This document shows, one piece after another, positions 12,193-24,667 of a stretch of 64,000 nucleotides of DNA; position 1 is the stretch's first letter; each line of letters starts with the position of its first letter. The notes under the pieces are model-generated. The model was not told the origin of the DNA and ran no database searches. It was given only the letters and a program-made list of their open reading frames with translations. The stretch covers positions 1,189,981 through 1,253,980 of the forward strand of contig LNAC01000103.1 of NCBI GenBank assembly GCA_002007465.1, given 5' to 3'. The translations under genes and the position numbers were made by a program. This DNA comes from Ailurus styani. Lineage: Eukaryota; Chordata; Mammalia; Carnivora; Ailuridae.

Positions 12193-12233
12193 CTTTCAGT
12201 TGTTACCTGACACACAATATTACTTGTTGTTTG
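12050..12233 (+). mobile_element. MIR remnant containing an A-run
   Basis: Segments 'taaatggagaacc...', 'ctatctcacggggattttt' and the downstream 'cctgacacacaatatt...' follow the plus-strand MIR consensus order. A 43-base A run sits in the middle where MIR normally has a short A-rich stretch. Confidence 0.55.
12147..12189. repeat. Pure poly-A run, 43 bases
   Basis: Uninterrupted A homopolymer, not the tail of any SINE or L1 I can recognise. The length may be inaccurate in the assembly. Confidence 0.95.
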
Positions 12234-12243
12234 AACATTTTTT

Positions 12244-12433
12244 TTTAAGATTTTTTTTTTTTAATTTGACAGAGAGAGAGAGATCACAAGGAGGCAGAGA
12301 GGCAGGCAGAGAGAGAGGAGGAAGCAGGCTCCCCGCCGAGCAGGGAGCCCGATGCGGGGCTCAATTCCAGGACTCTGAGATCATGACCTGAGCCGAAGGC
12401 AGAGGCTTTAACCCTCTGAGCCACCCAGGCGCC
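12244..12433 (-). mobile_element. Can-SINE, full length, mustelid-type head
   Basis: Read on the minus strand: head with the '...agggttaaagcctctgcct' form, B-box-like segment, 'gctccctgctcggcggggag'-type middle, CT tract and A tail. The flanks at 12227-12243 and 12434-12450 are a 17-bp duplication with one mismatch. Confidence 0.93.
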
Positions 12434-12473
12434 TTGTTGGAACATTTTTTAAGATTGCAAATGAGATACAGTA

Positions 12474-12476
12474 AAA

Positions 12477-12523
<47 letters not shown>

Positions 12524-12524
12524 A
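12474..12524. repeat. (AAAT)n microsatellite
   Basis: About 12 tandem AAAT units starting 40 bp after the SINE duplication; probably seeded from an older A-rich tail. Confidence 0.95.
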
Positions 12525-13340
12525 CATACTAGTAAAATAAACTATTTGGGGTATGTATGACTTCAATTATCCAGTTCTCAGTGTCATTATTATCATAATC
12601 TTGGATCTTGGTTGAATATTTTCTATTATCTCTATTATCTCTATACTCTTCATCTGTCACTATTCAAATAACACTTCAATGATTTTGATTCATTAGTAAA
12701 TAATAAGCCTGGAAATTAAAAATAATTATCCCATATACATGCTCTTCAATAATGAATTATTTATCGACTGATCATTTTATTGGTCTTTTCCTTAATACCC
12801 AAGCACAGGTCAAGACATTTTAACTTTTAGAATAGAAATTATTAATTCTCAGAGCAGTTCTTTTTTCCCAAAATTCTATGCATATGATTTGTTAAAGCAA
12901 ATGTAGATATACAGAAACAATAACGAAAAACAAATAGCATATAAGTACATCTAACACATGCAGATAAGTCATTATGGTAAAAGTTAAGGAGCATAACTGG
13001 ATTAAATCAGATATAGTAGTTAAAGCATGAGTGGGAAAACTCACATTTTAGTTGTTACTGGCGCAAAACATTAAAGATAATAAATTTAAAACATTCCAAA
13101 AATATGCCTCTACACTTAATAAAAGCAAATATTTAACTGATACTAAACACATCAACCAATACAAAAAAAGCATGAAATAATTATAATAAAAATTAGCATG
13201 TATCTATTGCCAAAGCAACACCTCCTTTATTTTTAAGCCATTGGTTGTGATAGTTGTATGTAGGTATTTATTAACTTATTCATTTGATAAAGACATCTTT
13301 CTAGTCACTCTCCAAGTACTTTAAAAATATTAACTCATTT
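12525..13340. other. Unassigned AT-rich DNA
   Basis: No gene or repeat recognised with confidence. Confidence 0.45.
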
Positions 13341-13876
13341 AAAAGATGCTCGACATAACTAATCATCAGGGAAATGCAAATCAAAACCACAGTGACAATT
13401 AACCTCACACCAGTCACAAAGGTTGGTATTAAAAAAGACAACAAATAACAAGTGTTGGTGGGGATGTGGAGTTGTGCACTGTTGCTAAGTGAAATAAGTC
13501 AGAGAGAGAAAAACAAATACCATATGATATCATTTATACGTGGGATCTCTGAAACCCAAACAGACAAAGAGTAAAGAGAGCAAACTGGTGGTTGCCAGAG
13601 GGAAGGTGGGTGGGGGGATGGGCAAAATAGAAGAAGAGGATTAAGAGATACAAACTTTAAGTTATAAAATAAATAAGTTAGGAAGATGAAAAGTACAGCA
13701 TAGGGAATATAGCCAATAATATTGTAATAACATTGTATGGTGACAGATGGTGATTAGATTTATCGAGGTGAGCAATATTGTGGCGAGTAATAAACAGAAT
13801 TGTCGAATCAATGTGTTGTACACCTAAAACTAATATAAGCATTGTATGTTAATTATACTTCAATAAAAATAAATCA
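13341..13876 (+). mobile_element. LINE-1 3' end, internally deleted
   Basis: The start encodes the ORF2 C-terminal region (near 'catcagggaaatgcaaatca' at about 13366). The 'aataagtcagagagagaaaa' block and the long 3'UTR with 'gtacacctaaaactaatata' before an A-rich end follow. A deletion joins 'ggtggggatgtgga' to 'gttgtgcactgttgc' near 13470, removing ORF2 C-terminal codons. Inactive. Confidence 0.85.
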
Positions 13877-14434
13877 TTGTTACCACAAGAAAAATATTTT
13901 TATACTCCGTAGGCCATTTTTTGTTTACGTAATTAGAATGAACTTTCATCTACAACAACATGAAGATATTATATTGTCGAAGCTAACATCTGCAGATCAT
14001 ATGTTTTGTGGGTTTAGACATTTAAAAAATTAACTCATTTAGTAATCATTAAAGCATTTAAACAAAGAGAATAATCCCACAAATATATGTATATTTATAT
14101 ATGTTTATTTACATTTATTATATAAATGGAGTGGGTTATATAGATTTTGTTTATCACTTTAAAGAGCCAACTTTTGGCTTTGTTATCTTTCTTTATGGTT
14201 TGCCTATTTTAAAAGGCAAAATCATATCACTGATTTCTATTCTTATCTTTTTCATATCATTCAAGAGAATTATGACAGTAAATTCAACAACTTACATTAA
14301 ATGAACAGATATCATAAAAGATATAACTTATCAGAATTGACCCAAGATACAGTATAAAACATTTTTCTAGTTCAATATCTATTGGAAGACTGAAATCATT
14401 TTCAAAGGCTTTACTTTAAACAAAAGTCCAGAAT
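13877..14434. other. Unassigned AT-rich DNA
   Basis: No gene seen. Two short open frames (13842-14033, 14101-14304) have no recognisable domains. Confidence 0.45.
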
Positions 14435-14590
14435 ACCAACCCTACACAATTTTCAAAAGGATGAGAGGAAGAAGCACCTTCCAACTGTTCTTAAAAAGAA
14501 GAAAAAAAATGGATGCTCAGTTCAATAGATGCCGGAAAAGCATTTGAAAAAGTCAACCTCCAAAACTCTCAGCAAATTAAAAACAGAGAA
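14435..14590 (+). mobile_element. LINE-1 ORF2 fragment
   Basis: Short pieces such as 'caattttcaaaaggatgaga' and 'caatagatgccggaaaagca' match the reverse-transcriptase part of L1 ORF2, with a deletion between them. Highly decayed. Confidence 0.6.
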
Positions 14591-15290
14591 AAGACTCCTT
14601 CTTAAAGAGTGAGTACAAACCAACCCAGCTCTCCGCCCTGTAGATGAGACATTGACTCATGATAGGAGTAAGCTCTTTCACAAAACTTCATTGACCATGT
14701 CCTGTGCCCTTTGGATCTGCCACCCTTTGGAACGGTCTTGTTCATTATTCTCAATGGCCAAATCTGAGCTGGAAATGCACAGCTTACATGGTCCATCTTA
14801 GAAGATTTATTTTAAGACTAAACAGCCTTCTCTCTTTTCTGAGTAATTGGGTCTGAATATGTTTAGATTTGGAAAATGCCACCCAAATTGCCACTGGGCA
14901 AGGAGGGAACGGAGGGAGAATCCTGCAGCTTTATTTACTCTACATAAAATAAGGACAGGAAAATGCTGCACTCGCAGACCCTTGTTTCTCCGGCAACCGG
15001 TTTCTACATCAAGGTCTACCAAGATGATTTATCCATCTCCTATCAAAAAAACAGTTCACTCTGATATTTGTACCAGAGGGTATATGTTTCTCCTTATATT
15101 TTAGGTACAAAATGAATATAACTTTGTATGAACTGTCCAACTATATTTGGAAGTTCAATGTCTCTTTCTATGAAAATTTATCCAATAAAGTAGGTTAAAT
15201 ATCTTGAAAAATGACACATATATTGGTAGGAGTAGAGAGTAGAGTACCTAATGGAAGAAAACTTGAGATTCATCGTATTAGACTTGCTTC
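14591..15290. other. Unassigned segment, slightly GC-richer
   Basis: Open frames on both strands (14602-14796 minus, 14807-15022 minus, 14847-15104 plus) overlap one another and none shows a known domain. It could be an old retrocopy or unique DNA. No splice structure is supported. Confidence 0.4.
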
Positions 15291-15863
15291 TGAGAGACTG
15301 CCTATACAGATAGATGCAAACAGAATGCTGACCCACAAAACTGGCCCATACTCAACAGCCCAAGAAGCCAAACCACAGTCTCTGTAGCACTGTGGCACTT
15401 GGTCCCAGTGGTCAGGACTTAATCACTAACTGCTGGCTTTCCTAATTTTTGTTTCCCTTCTCACTCACACTTCTGACTTAGAACCAATCACCACAGAAAG
15501 GCAAACATGCTCTCTTAACCAATCACAGAGGATGCCTCACTTCTAGTTAGGCCATCTCCTGAAATAATACAGGGAGTAATAATATGAGGACTAATATGGG
15601 GAAGCCAATAATATGGGAAAATAATATACCAGTAATACTGTGTTCCATGTAACCTCATGCCAATAACCTCCAACCAGGGCATATCTGAAGCCCTTCCTTT
15701 TTTCCCAGTCTTCTGCCTGCCTTTGAATCTCTGCCAAACACATGTGGTGGTGGATGGCTTCTTACCTATCATGGCAAGCTCTGCAGGAACAGCTTTGGTT
15801 TTCATTTGGGTGATCTTCATTTATTTCCTCAGTTGGAGGAAAATATACAACCTCATTCTAACC
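15291..15863 (+). mobile_element. Probable solo LTR remnant
   Basis: The sequence starts TGAGAGACTG and carries two CCAAT boxes in a U3-like context ('gaaccaatcaccacag' near 15482, 'aaccaatcacagagg' near 15518). It then shows an R/U5-like end 'gggtgatcttcattt...ctcattctaacc'. This layout matches ERV1-type LTRs. I could not confirm a target duplication, so the borders are approximate. Confidence 0.5.
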
Positions 15864-17398
15864 TGGTAAATATATATTTCAATGAGCCATTTGATCCATT
15901 TTCTATTAAAATCAAACATATTAGAAGTGATGGCAACAAAAATAACAATCAAATCAGTCAATTGGACATGTTTATGAGATTCGTGCGGGATGACTGAAAT
16001 TCTTTATGATGATTTGTAGATTTACTCACATTGGCAGAAAATTCATTTCAATATTAATTATTTATTCAATTACGTCCACACTAATTTATTCAGATTGGCA
16101 GAAACTTTATTTCAACATTTATTTCAGTCATATTGATTAAAATGTATGAAAAGTTTAAAATTGGTTTCCAGAAATAAGTTTCCAATAGTATGATGAGGTT
16201 TTAAGTACGTATTTTATTAGAAATGACAAACCGTGTGACTTCTTTATACTTGCAAGGCACCCTTCACTGGATTCCAAAGTATTTTTAATTCTAATAGTTG
16301 TCTTTAATATTTGCCTCAGTATTGTTGCTTTTGGAGCCCTGAGACTTAGCAACTCGGTAGAAACTTCACCTGGGGGAGATGATGAACCATAAATCAGAAA
16401 TCCCATGATGGAGAAACTGTCAGTTTTCTTATTAGAAATAGACTAAGGGAGGGGTAAATTAGGCCCAACAGTTTTGGGGAAGAAGTTCAGATTTAGGACA
16501 AGGGTACCATTTCATTGGCTAGATAATATAAATTACAGAACAAATCAGGGCTGAGTTGTTTTTTTGTTTTTGTTTTTGTTTTTTTAGGTTATCTGTGGTT
16601 TATGGTAAAATACAAGATGGCAGCTACAAGTTATCTCTTGGACACACTTTTTTTGGGCACCCAGTTCTACATAAAATTAGTCCCACATTCAGTTTCCAAA
16701 ATGATTTTGAGAAGTTCAACTTCATGATTTTTCAGTCTGCGTGGTAACTTTCTGCCCCCCTTTCAAATGTATAGGTTGATTTGAGATGTTAGATTCTGTA
16801 ATTATATCATATCCCAAGTTTTCCAAGCCACCTTTTTCAACTTTTAAACTATTCAGTCTTTTTATTTTTTAAAATATTTATTCCCATATGCTTGAAATAG
16901 CACTCTTTATGTTTAGTACAGACTAAAGTATCATCTTTAAATTAACATGAAACAACATACTCCTAGAAAGTAAGTAACTTTGGCTTTGCTTAGTGGAAAA
17001 CAAAAATACTTATTTTTCTAAAGCTTCAGAGTATTCATTTTGCTGTTTTCTTAGGTTTTCTAGCTTTCTAAGTTTTGGTTAAGAATAATTTCCTACTCTA
17101 AGTTTCTGAAGATATTCTTCTGATCTGAAAGATTTATTAACCTCACTTTCACATTTAGGTATACCATAACAATAAAAAAATAAGTTATTTATATGAATGG
17201 TGTGAGATAGGTTGTAAATTTTCACTGTTTTATAGATAGCTATCTAGTAGACCCAGCATCATTTAAAGTAATCTTTCCTCAGCACTGCAATACTGCTTTT
17301 GTATTAAATGAAATGTGTTGATTTTTGAACTTGCTATCCTGATCCATGGACTTCTTGCTCATCTTTTATAGGAAATAAAACAGAGTACTTTACTAGTG
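15864..17398. other. Unassigned AT-rich DNA
   Basis: No gene seen. Contains near-repeats of 'attggcagaaa.ttatttcaa' at about 16031 and 16095, and a T/G-rich tract at 16557-16588. Confidence 0.45.
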
Positions 17399-17721
17399 CT
17401 TTTAAAAAAATTTATATTCAATTAGTTAACATATAGCACATCGTTAGTTTCAGATGTAGAGTTCAGTAATTCATCAGTTGCATATAACACCCAGTGCTCA
17501 TTACATCATGTGCCCTNATGTGTTGATTTTTAAACTTGCTATCCTGATCCATGGACTTCTTGCTCATCTTTTATAGGAAATAAAACAGAGTACTTTACTA
17601 GTGCTTTTAAAAAAATTTATATTCAATTAGTTAACATATAGCACATCGTTAGTTTCAGATGTAGAGTTCAGTAATTCATCAGTTGCATATAACACCCAGT
17701 GCTCATTACATCATGTGCCCT
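17313..17721. repeat. 204-bp direct duplication around a single N
   Basis: 17313-17516 and 17518-17721 are the same sequence with one difference (gaacttgct versus aaacttgct), separated by one N at 17517. The second copy continues into the sequence expected after the first. This looks like unmerged overlapping contig ends rather than a genomic duplication. Confidence 0.85.
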
Positions 17722-17760
17722 TCTTAATGCCCGTCACCCAGTTACCCCTCCCCGACCAGT
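17399..17760 (-). mobile_element. LINE-1 3'UTR fragment (carnivore type), partly double-represented
   Basis: The plus strand carries 'ttagttaacatatagcac', 'gtagagttcagtaattcatc' and 'acacccagtgctcattacat', a signature I associate with the complement of the carnivore L1 3'UTR. It is short and truncated, and most of it is repeated by the artefact at 17517. Confidence 0.7.
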
Positions 17761-17789
17761 GCTGTTTTTAATAACTCATCTTATCTAGG

Positions 17790-18690
17790 AGAGCGAGTAT
17801 CCCTCTTTGGTCATCTTTACATCTTTTTATTGTTCTTGGCCATTTGAATTTTCATATATGTTTTAGAATCAAATTTGTTAATTTACAAAAAAAGGGGGGG
17901 AAGAGAAACTTCTGTGGTTTTGATTGGATTTACATTGAATTTATACATCAATAGATCAGTTTAGGAAAATGTGTCCTTAAGTCATTTGAGGTCCTCAAAT
18001 TCAAGAATATATTTATACCCCTCCATCCTCTTCAATATAGAAGAAATAAAGATTCCTTACATATATTTTTAGATTAATTCTGAGATAGTTAATGACTTTT
18101 AATTTTATTCTGTTATGTTTTACTTTTTATAACTGCTTCTATTTTATATACATACAACTGATTTTTCATATTGCAGTTACATATTGATTTTAGTATATTG
18201 ATCTTGCTGCCAAGTACATTGCTAAATTTACTTATTAACTGATAACTTATTTGTAGACTCTAGATAGGCACTTTGACAATTGTGTTATCTGTAAATTATT
18301 AAAGCTGTATTTCTTTATTTTCAATTCTTATGCTATTTAATAGTTTTCTCTTGTTTATTGGCTAAGACCTTCAAAGCAATATTGAATGAAAGCAATGAAA
18401 ATACATGATCATTTCTCATTTTTGATCTAAAAGAAGAATGAGCTAAATGTTTCTGATTAAGTAGAATGTTTATTGTAGATTTTATGTATATGCTTTTTAT
18501 TTGAATATAGAATTTCTATACTAAAATTTTGAAGTATTTTAATCACAAGTGAATATTGAGTATTATCAACTGTCTCATCTGTATTGGTTAAGGTACAATG
18601 TCTGTACTGTTTAGTTGTTATAATTGTTTCTTCTCTCTATTTGGTTGGTTAATATATTGGGTTACTGTAGTACATTTTTTTATTTGGGGG
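17790..18690 (-). mobile_element. Ancient LINE-1 ORF2 fragment
   Basis: The order of segments 'ttattgttcttggccatttg', 'ggttttgattggatttacat', 'atacatacaactgattttt' and 'tatattgatcttgctgcc' follows the complement of L1 ORF2. No open frame survives. It is clearly older than the neighbouring 3'UTR fragment, so the two are separate insertions. Confidence 0.7.
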
Positions 18691-18699
18691 ACTTTTATT

Positions 18700-19110
18700 G
18701 AAGTGCACAAATCCTAGATCTACAACCCAATGAAATAGTCATGCACTTAACATGTACTTAACTGTAACAAGTATGCAGATTAAGAAAAACTGCACTAAGC
18801 CCCAAAGCCCTCTGATACTTCTTCATAGGGATTAACTGAACTATGCTAACTTCTAACTTCATGTATTAATTTTGCCTGTTTTTGAACATTATACAAATTG
18901 AATCGCATATGTGTACTCTTTTTTACCTGTGTTTTTATATCCAAAATTATTTTCTGAGATTCATTTCTATTAGTGCATGTAGTTTCAGCTTATACAATCA
19001 ATTTCAGGAATATTTTATGTGTAAATACATCATAATTTATTATCTTTTCTGCAATGATGATCATTGATTTTCCAGGCTGAGTATTATTATAAATAGAATT
19101 ATTACTATAT
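18700..19110 (-). mobile_element. Ancient LINE-1 3'-end remnant
   Basis: 'acttttattgaagtgcaca' and later 'tgaacattatacaaattgaa' resemble the complemented 3' end of old mammalian L1s. Diverged, with uncertain borders. Confidence 0.5.
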
Positions 19111-19487
19111 ATGGTGTATGATTAGTTGGATTTATCCTTCTGTTTATAATTCTGTTGAGGGGGGCCTTATTAAATGCCAGTCTATGTCTTTCAGACTAAT
19201 CAGAGTGAATAATAGAGTGGAATAGTCATAGAAAAAAATTTCAGAAGACATGATGTAGACATGAGGGGTATATCTTGTTTGTGGACAATTCACCATGGTA
19301 TTCTTACATACCTTGGGGCAGATTTTGTTGCATACTCTATTTTAAAAGGGGTTTACCCAACAAATAATATTGGAAGATATAATGTCTTCCATGATAGTAG
19401 AAAGAATACTGGTTTCTTTCTTTATTGATAAAAATAATATCTCTCTCTAGAGCAAAGGTTGGGAAGGTTTGCTTGCAGCTTCTCTAT
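19111..19487. other. Unassigned DNA
   Basis: Nothing recognised between the old L1 and the next SINE. Confidence 0.4.
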
Positions 19488-19504
19488 AAGAGTAGGGGTT
19501 TCTG

Positions 19505-19702
19505 GGCGCCTGGGTGGCTCAGTGGGTTAAAGCCTCTGCCTTCGGCTCAGGTCATGGTCTCAGGGTCCTGGGATCTAGGCCCATATCGGGCTCCCTGCTC
19601 GGCAGGGAGCCCGCTTTCTCCTCTCTCTCTCTGCCTGCTCTCTGCCTACTTGAGCTCTCTCTCCCTCTGTGAAATAAATAAATAAAATCTTTAAAAAAAA
19701 AA
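19505..19702 (+). mobile_element. Can-SINE, young, mustelid-type
   Basis: Near-consensus copy with the 'gtgggttaaagcctctgcct' head, a CT tract, AATAAATAAAATCTTT and a poly-A tail. A perfect 17-bp duplication 'aagagtaggggtttctg' lies at 19488-19504 and 19703-19719. The perfect duplication and low divergence mean recent insertion. Confidence 0.97.
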
Positions 19703-19719
19703 AAGAGTAGGGGTTTCTG

Positions 19720-20066
19720 AGCTAGAGGGTCCTCAGCTATGAAACAAATTCATGTATGTATAGCATCTATCTTGGTCTACCTCAGCACCATCCCCATGAA
19801 ATTTGTGGAATATGGAAAGTTAAATTGGATATGAACATAAACCTCATGCTGCCTGACCTGCTCTCTAATAAAGCTCATTGTTTCTGAGTGAAGGATCTTG
19901 TGTTTGCTGACAGCATCAGTAAAGTTGAGGCAGACTAATCTGTTAGCTTGCATCGCCTCCTAGCTTTCACAATTTTTGACAATCTGTTTCATTCTGAATA
20001 TTTATTTTTGGCTTACCTTCTAGTTTAATAATACTCTTTTCACCAGTCTCTAATCTGTCCTTCAGT
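19720..20066. other. Unassigned DNA
   Basis: No gene seen in this short interval; the sequence just before the next SINE may be an old L1-like repeat. Confidence 0.4.
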
Positions 20067-20084
20067 GCATTTACTAAGTTCTTA

Positions 20085-20286
20085 TTTTTTTTTTTTAAAG
20101 ATTTTATTTATTTATTTGACACACAGAGAGAGAAATCACAAGTAGGCAGAGAGGCAGGCAGAGAGAGGGGAGGAAGCAGGCTCCCTGCCGAGCAGAGAGC
20201 CCGATGCGGGCCTCGATCCCAGGACCCTGAGATCATGACCTGAGCCGAAAGCAGAGGCTTTAACCCACTGAGCCACCCAGGCGCCC
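20085..20286 (-). mobile_element. Can-SINE, young, mustelid-type
   Basis: Near-consensus minus-strand copy. A perfect 18-bp target duplication (gcatttactaagttctta) at 20067-20084 and 20287-20304 fixes the borders. It creates a 60-codon spurious frame. Confidence 0.97.
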
Positions 20287-20304
20287 GCATTTACTAAGTT
20301 CTTA

Positions 20305-22782
20305 ATTTCACTTACTATAACTCTTAGTTCTAATTATATTTACGTTCTTAATTTCTTTTTTTGTCTTTTAGTTTCTTAAGCATCCTAATCATTGCTTACT
20401 TTAAATTCTGTGACTAATAACTCCATTATCTCTATTCTCTATGGGTCTCTGCCTTTGGTCAGTTGTTTGTCTTGGTTTTCATTCACTTTCTATTCCTCAT
20501 ATGCCTGTTTAATTTTGAATGAGTGCTTGAATTTCATATTGTATCTTATTAAGATAATTTGTGGCTTTGGGTTATATAAATCTTATCTACAGAGAATTTA
20601 TCTTTGCTTCTGGCAGTGTAATAAAATTGAGATGATCTGAAACTAGTTTTAGTGAAGACTTGTTTCTTTCCAGTTCATGTTTATTCCTTTATTGTAGCCC
20701 ATTGAGGGCTCATTCCAAATTCTATGGATTTTTTCCAGATGGCTTTAAACTCCAAGTTTGTCCTTTTAAGTTCACAGGTCTGTGGAAAGCTTTGCTCAGC
20801 TTCCCAACCTCTTAGCTGCTGCTTCCAAATCACTGTGCTTTTCTAAAAGAGAAAAGGCCCCAAAGGTCCAATTCATCTGTTTATTATCCTCTGCTCTCCC
20901 AGACTGATTTCACAATTTCTCACTGCCTTGTTCTCTGATGCATTTTTGCTTGGTTCAGTAAGTAGTTGTTCTCAGTGAAGAGTTATTTCAAGCCATCTAG
21001 TCCATCATTACCACAAGCAGAAATTCCTCAACTGTTTTTAATTGAATTAACTCATCTCATCTTATTCTTTTCTAAAAATGAAATATTTCCCAGTAGACCT
21101 CAGTACATCAATCACTTAAATTTCTTTTGGTTCTACCAAAGAAGAATTTCTTTTGGTTCTACACCAAAATTTCTTTTGGTTCTACTATATTCAGTCATGT
21201 CTGCATCCTAGCATGTACAGGAAATGCAAGTTTATGTTCCTTTACATTAATTGTTAAATATTATATATATATAAATATAAGTATCATCTAGATGTAAATA
21301 TGGCATATATTTAAGTCAAGATCTTAAAATACAACAGAAAGATTATACTACAAATCTTTTTCCAGACTATGCAAAATTATCATGGTATTTTACCAAGAAA
21401 ATGAAGCACTAGGAACGAGAAAACCTGATATACTTCAGGTATCAGAAAAGAATGCTTCTGAGTTAATACTTCTTCCTAAGGATACAGAATGTCAAAGTTG
21501 TCAGTTGTCAATATAGACTTATAAAAGGCAAGTTATATAAATGGAAATTAACTTGAAATGAATACACGTTTGACTCATTCAAGTCCTGAACCTATCTCAT
21601 TATAATATTAGCAAACTTTAGGTGAAAAATTTTAAAAGATAACATTATGGAATTGTCATAATGATCTTAACATCACATTGATTTTTTGTTCTGTAAAGGA
21701 TTTTATAGTAAGCTAAGGAGCACTTTCTTCCTTCTTAGTACCAAAATAATTCATCAAAACAATTACATATCCTTGTCTGAATCACAGGAATTTAGAGGCT
21801 TTTAATAAATAAGGCTGTGATTATTATTAGAAGCGAATTAAATAATTTTGACCTAAACTGAAATCTAAGAAGTCTTTGAGAATGATAGTACATTAACCCA
21901 CAGTTGTTGCTCCTGTCCTAAAGAAGATCTTTCTGGAGCAAAACAGTCCCTTCCCTATCAATTTACATCCCATTGTTAATTTAACAATGTTCCCTTTATC
22001 CTCATAAATATGGAGTATCACAATCAGTTCCTAATAAGTACACCAATATACTTTAAGAACTTTCTTCAAGAGTAGGTCATTTCTCAAACTTGGTGCCATT
22101 TCTTAGTCTTCAGAGATCTTTCATGTCTCCTCATCCCAAAGAACATCAACACATGGACCCACTATTTGGTTGCATCATGCTGATAGGACTGAAGAATTTG
22201 AATTAATAAAGAATTTAAATGACATGGTAATACATTTGTCAGAGAGTGGAAAATATATTCCACAAATATGCAGGATTTTCCTTTCAGGGAAGGTTATGTG
22301 ATTCTTCTACATCCTAGAGTAAATTGCTGCACTTCTTGCTCACTACCACTACAAAAGAGACATAGAGGGTTGACTCAGTCTTTTTACTTCGTGATCTGAA
22401 AGACAGCCTAACTTAAGAGACCAAGAGCAAGATAAACTTCTCTAGTTAAAAGGGAAACTGTCAACTGGTTCTTTCACCCAGCAAACTGAGTATCAGTCAA
22501 GCATTTGTGACATTTCAGAATGATGTACAGAGGCTATAACAAACCACAGTTGGAAACCACAGGGGAGCCTTCTTAGTTTAGAAACAAGACCATGCTGTTT
22601 TTTGCATGTAACCATGATCATTTTCAGAAATAGCTTTTAGGTTGGTAATAAGGCCATAAAAAAGTATAAAAGCTGAAATATTGAATGCTTACCACATTAT
22701 TATATGATCCTAAATGTTCTTTGTGAATTGTTTTTGTTGAACTTACATAATTTGGGGTACATATTATCCTAAAAAAAAAACC
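20305..22782. other. Unassigned DNA, partly old repeat
   Basis: No gene seen. About 20305-20700 looks like a decayed interspersed repeat of LINE type that I cannot name. A local triplication of 'aatttcttttggttctac' lies near 21118-21186. Confidence 0.4.
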
Positions 22783-23133
22783 TGAGATATACATTTGAAC
22801 TTTAAAAAACATGGGTTTGAACTGTGTGGGTCCACATACAAGCCAATTTTTTTACAGTACAATACTGTAAAAATATTTTCTCTTCCTTATGATTTTCTTA
22901 ATAACATTTCATTTTCTTAAGCTTACTTTATTGCAATAACACAGCATATAATACATATAATAACAAAATGTTTGTTAATTGATTGTTTATGTTATTGGTA
23001 AGGCTTCTAGTAAACAACGAGCTCTTAGCAGTTAATGTTTTGAGGAGTCAAAAATTTACATGGGCTTTTGACTGTGTGTGTGGGGGGGGGAGTTCATGCC
23101 CCTAACCTGGTGTCACTCAAGGGACAATTGTAT
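22783..23133 (+). mobile_element. MER2-like Tigger DNA transposon
   Basis: The left end has 'catgggtttgaactgtgtgg' followed by 'gtccaca'. The interior has 'tattttctcttccttatg', 'gcttactttattgcaataac' and 'ggtaaggcttct'. The right end has 'cccctaacctggtgtc' and 'aagggacaattgta'. The order and length (about 350 bp) fit MER2, a non-autonomous Tc1/mariner-type element that duplicates TA. The terminal inverted repeats are diverged. No transposase. Confidence 0.8.
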
Positions 23134-24655
23134 ATGTCATTTACTGATATGCACAAATAAGTTGCATAATCAAACCATGTCATTAACCTTCCCACCATAT
23201 TATTTCTACCAGGTAAATATCGTCTTCAACTCACACTTTTCTCATAAGGAATATTCTTTGGTCATCTGACAAAGGAGGTGGAAAATAACAGTTTATTGAT
23301 GACTCAGTATATACCCTTATATATCAGTAGAACACCAGAAATGGACTGTGTTGGCAGTATAGTTTTCTCAGGAGTGTTTCTGAAGGCTATGGGGCCAAGG
23401 GATAACTTTCCAGGAGATATTCCTTAGAGTGGTACATCTTTCCATACACTTTGGAAATAGATATGGCATGAGATAAGACTATCCCATAATTTTGGGTGGT
23501 TAATTTTGTTGGATAGTCAAGGAAATGAAAGAAGCAAGTTTGAGAAATTAGAAAGAATGAGGATTTTTGCAGACAGAAGTTATATAATGGCCCAAAGTAT
23601 AAAAATATTTGTGTCACATGTGAATTCTTATTCAAAAGCCATTATGCCAGAGGAGATTTTAATTATCAGCTGGGCAAGTTTACTTCAGCTAAATATGTAA
23701 GTGAGCCTTCTTCAACTGCCACTGTAATACTCTCACAAAGACCTCATAAAGAGACATTTTGCAAATAGAAGGCTATGCAGAAAATCAATGGCATGGACTT
23801 CCATAACAAAGGTTATTTTAGTTATTGCTGCCACTGTGTAATTAAACTTGATAGTAGATATAAGCAGTCTCAAGCCCTTAATATTGTATATTAGTCTAAG
23901 TAAGAGTGGCCTTGAAACAGGTCAATTCAATTTTATTTACCCCTTCCTTAGAGAAAGTAGCAATTTATTCTCAAAGAGATGATCATTCATGTTTTCATAA
24001 TAGTTTACCTGTCTTTATACCTTTATCAGTACCAAAGTCCATACATTGACTAAATGATGACAAATTGATTTAGTATTTTATAGAGCTTTGCTTTTGACTG
24101 AAGAATTCTTTATACAGCAACATAAGGAAGGCAGCAGGTCAGTGTCTATAGTAATCATTAGCTTTCCCAGTCAGGGATCAGTTGTAAACAACATTATGCA
24201 AGGAATCGAATATATTCTGTACAGATCTGAAAGTTAACAAATTGAAGTAGGGCACGACACCCCCCAGAGTTATTCGTAAGTATCCATTCACAAAATATTT
24301 GTCTAGTATTTCCATGACTGTCATCTTGTGCAATTTAAAGATTTTAGTATCTCAAAAAGACAGGCTCCCACTAAGGGATCCATGATTCCACTGAATTAGA
24401 TGATGTGACAGAAACTTACTTTTTAATGCTTCTAATACCATTTGGGGAAAATAGGAATCTTAATGCTGGTGTCAGTGATTTCTGCAGATTGGAAACATTG
24501 GAAAGTTTGGATGGAGACAACATATATTCTGGGAATACTTCACTTTTTTTTTTTTAATACAGTGATGAATGTCAGCAAAAGACTACTGTAACAGTAGAAA
24601 ACCAGTATCACCCGGGGCTCAGATCTTTCAGAAGTAAAGGGTTTTGTTATTTTAA
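23134..24655. other. Unassigned DNA
   Basis: No gene seen. Overlapping frames on opposite strands at 23387-23700 are mutual shadows without domains. Confidence 0.45.
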
Positions 24656-24667
24656 AAAAAGTCTTAG

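Noticed and set aside
12474..12524. Regular repeat spacing suggestive of a CRISPR-like or satellite array
   Set aside because: Tetranucleotide microsatellite without spacers; no array of conserved direct repeats with unique spacers exists in the window.
14807..15104. Overlapping frames on opposite strands in a slightly GC-rich segment
   Set aside because: Neither strand shows codon bias or motifs; mutual shadowing cannot be resolved by eye.
19425..19685. 86-codon Leu/Ser/Pro-rich frame
   Set aside because: Falls in a Can-SINE. Equivalent frames occur in the SINEs at 736, 1040, 11477, 20108, 41429, 52134, 55690 and 57871.
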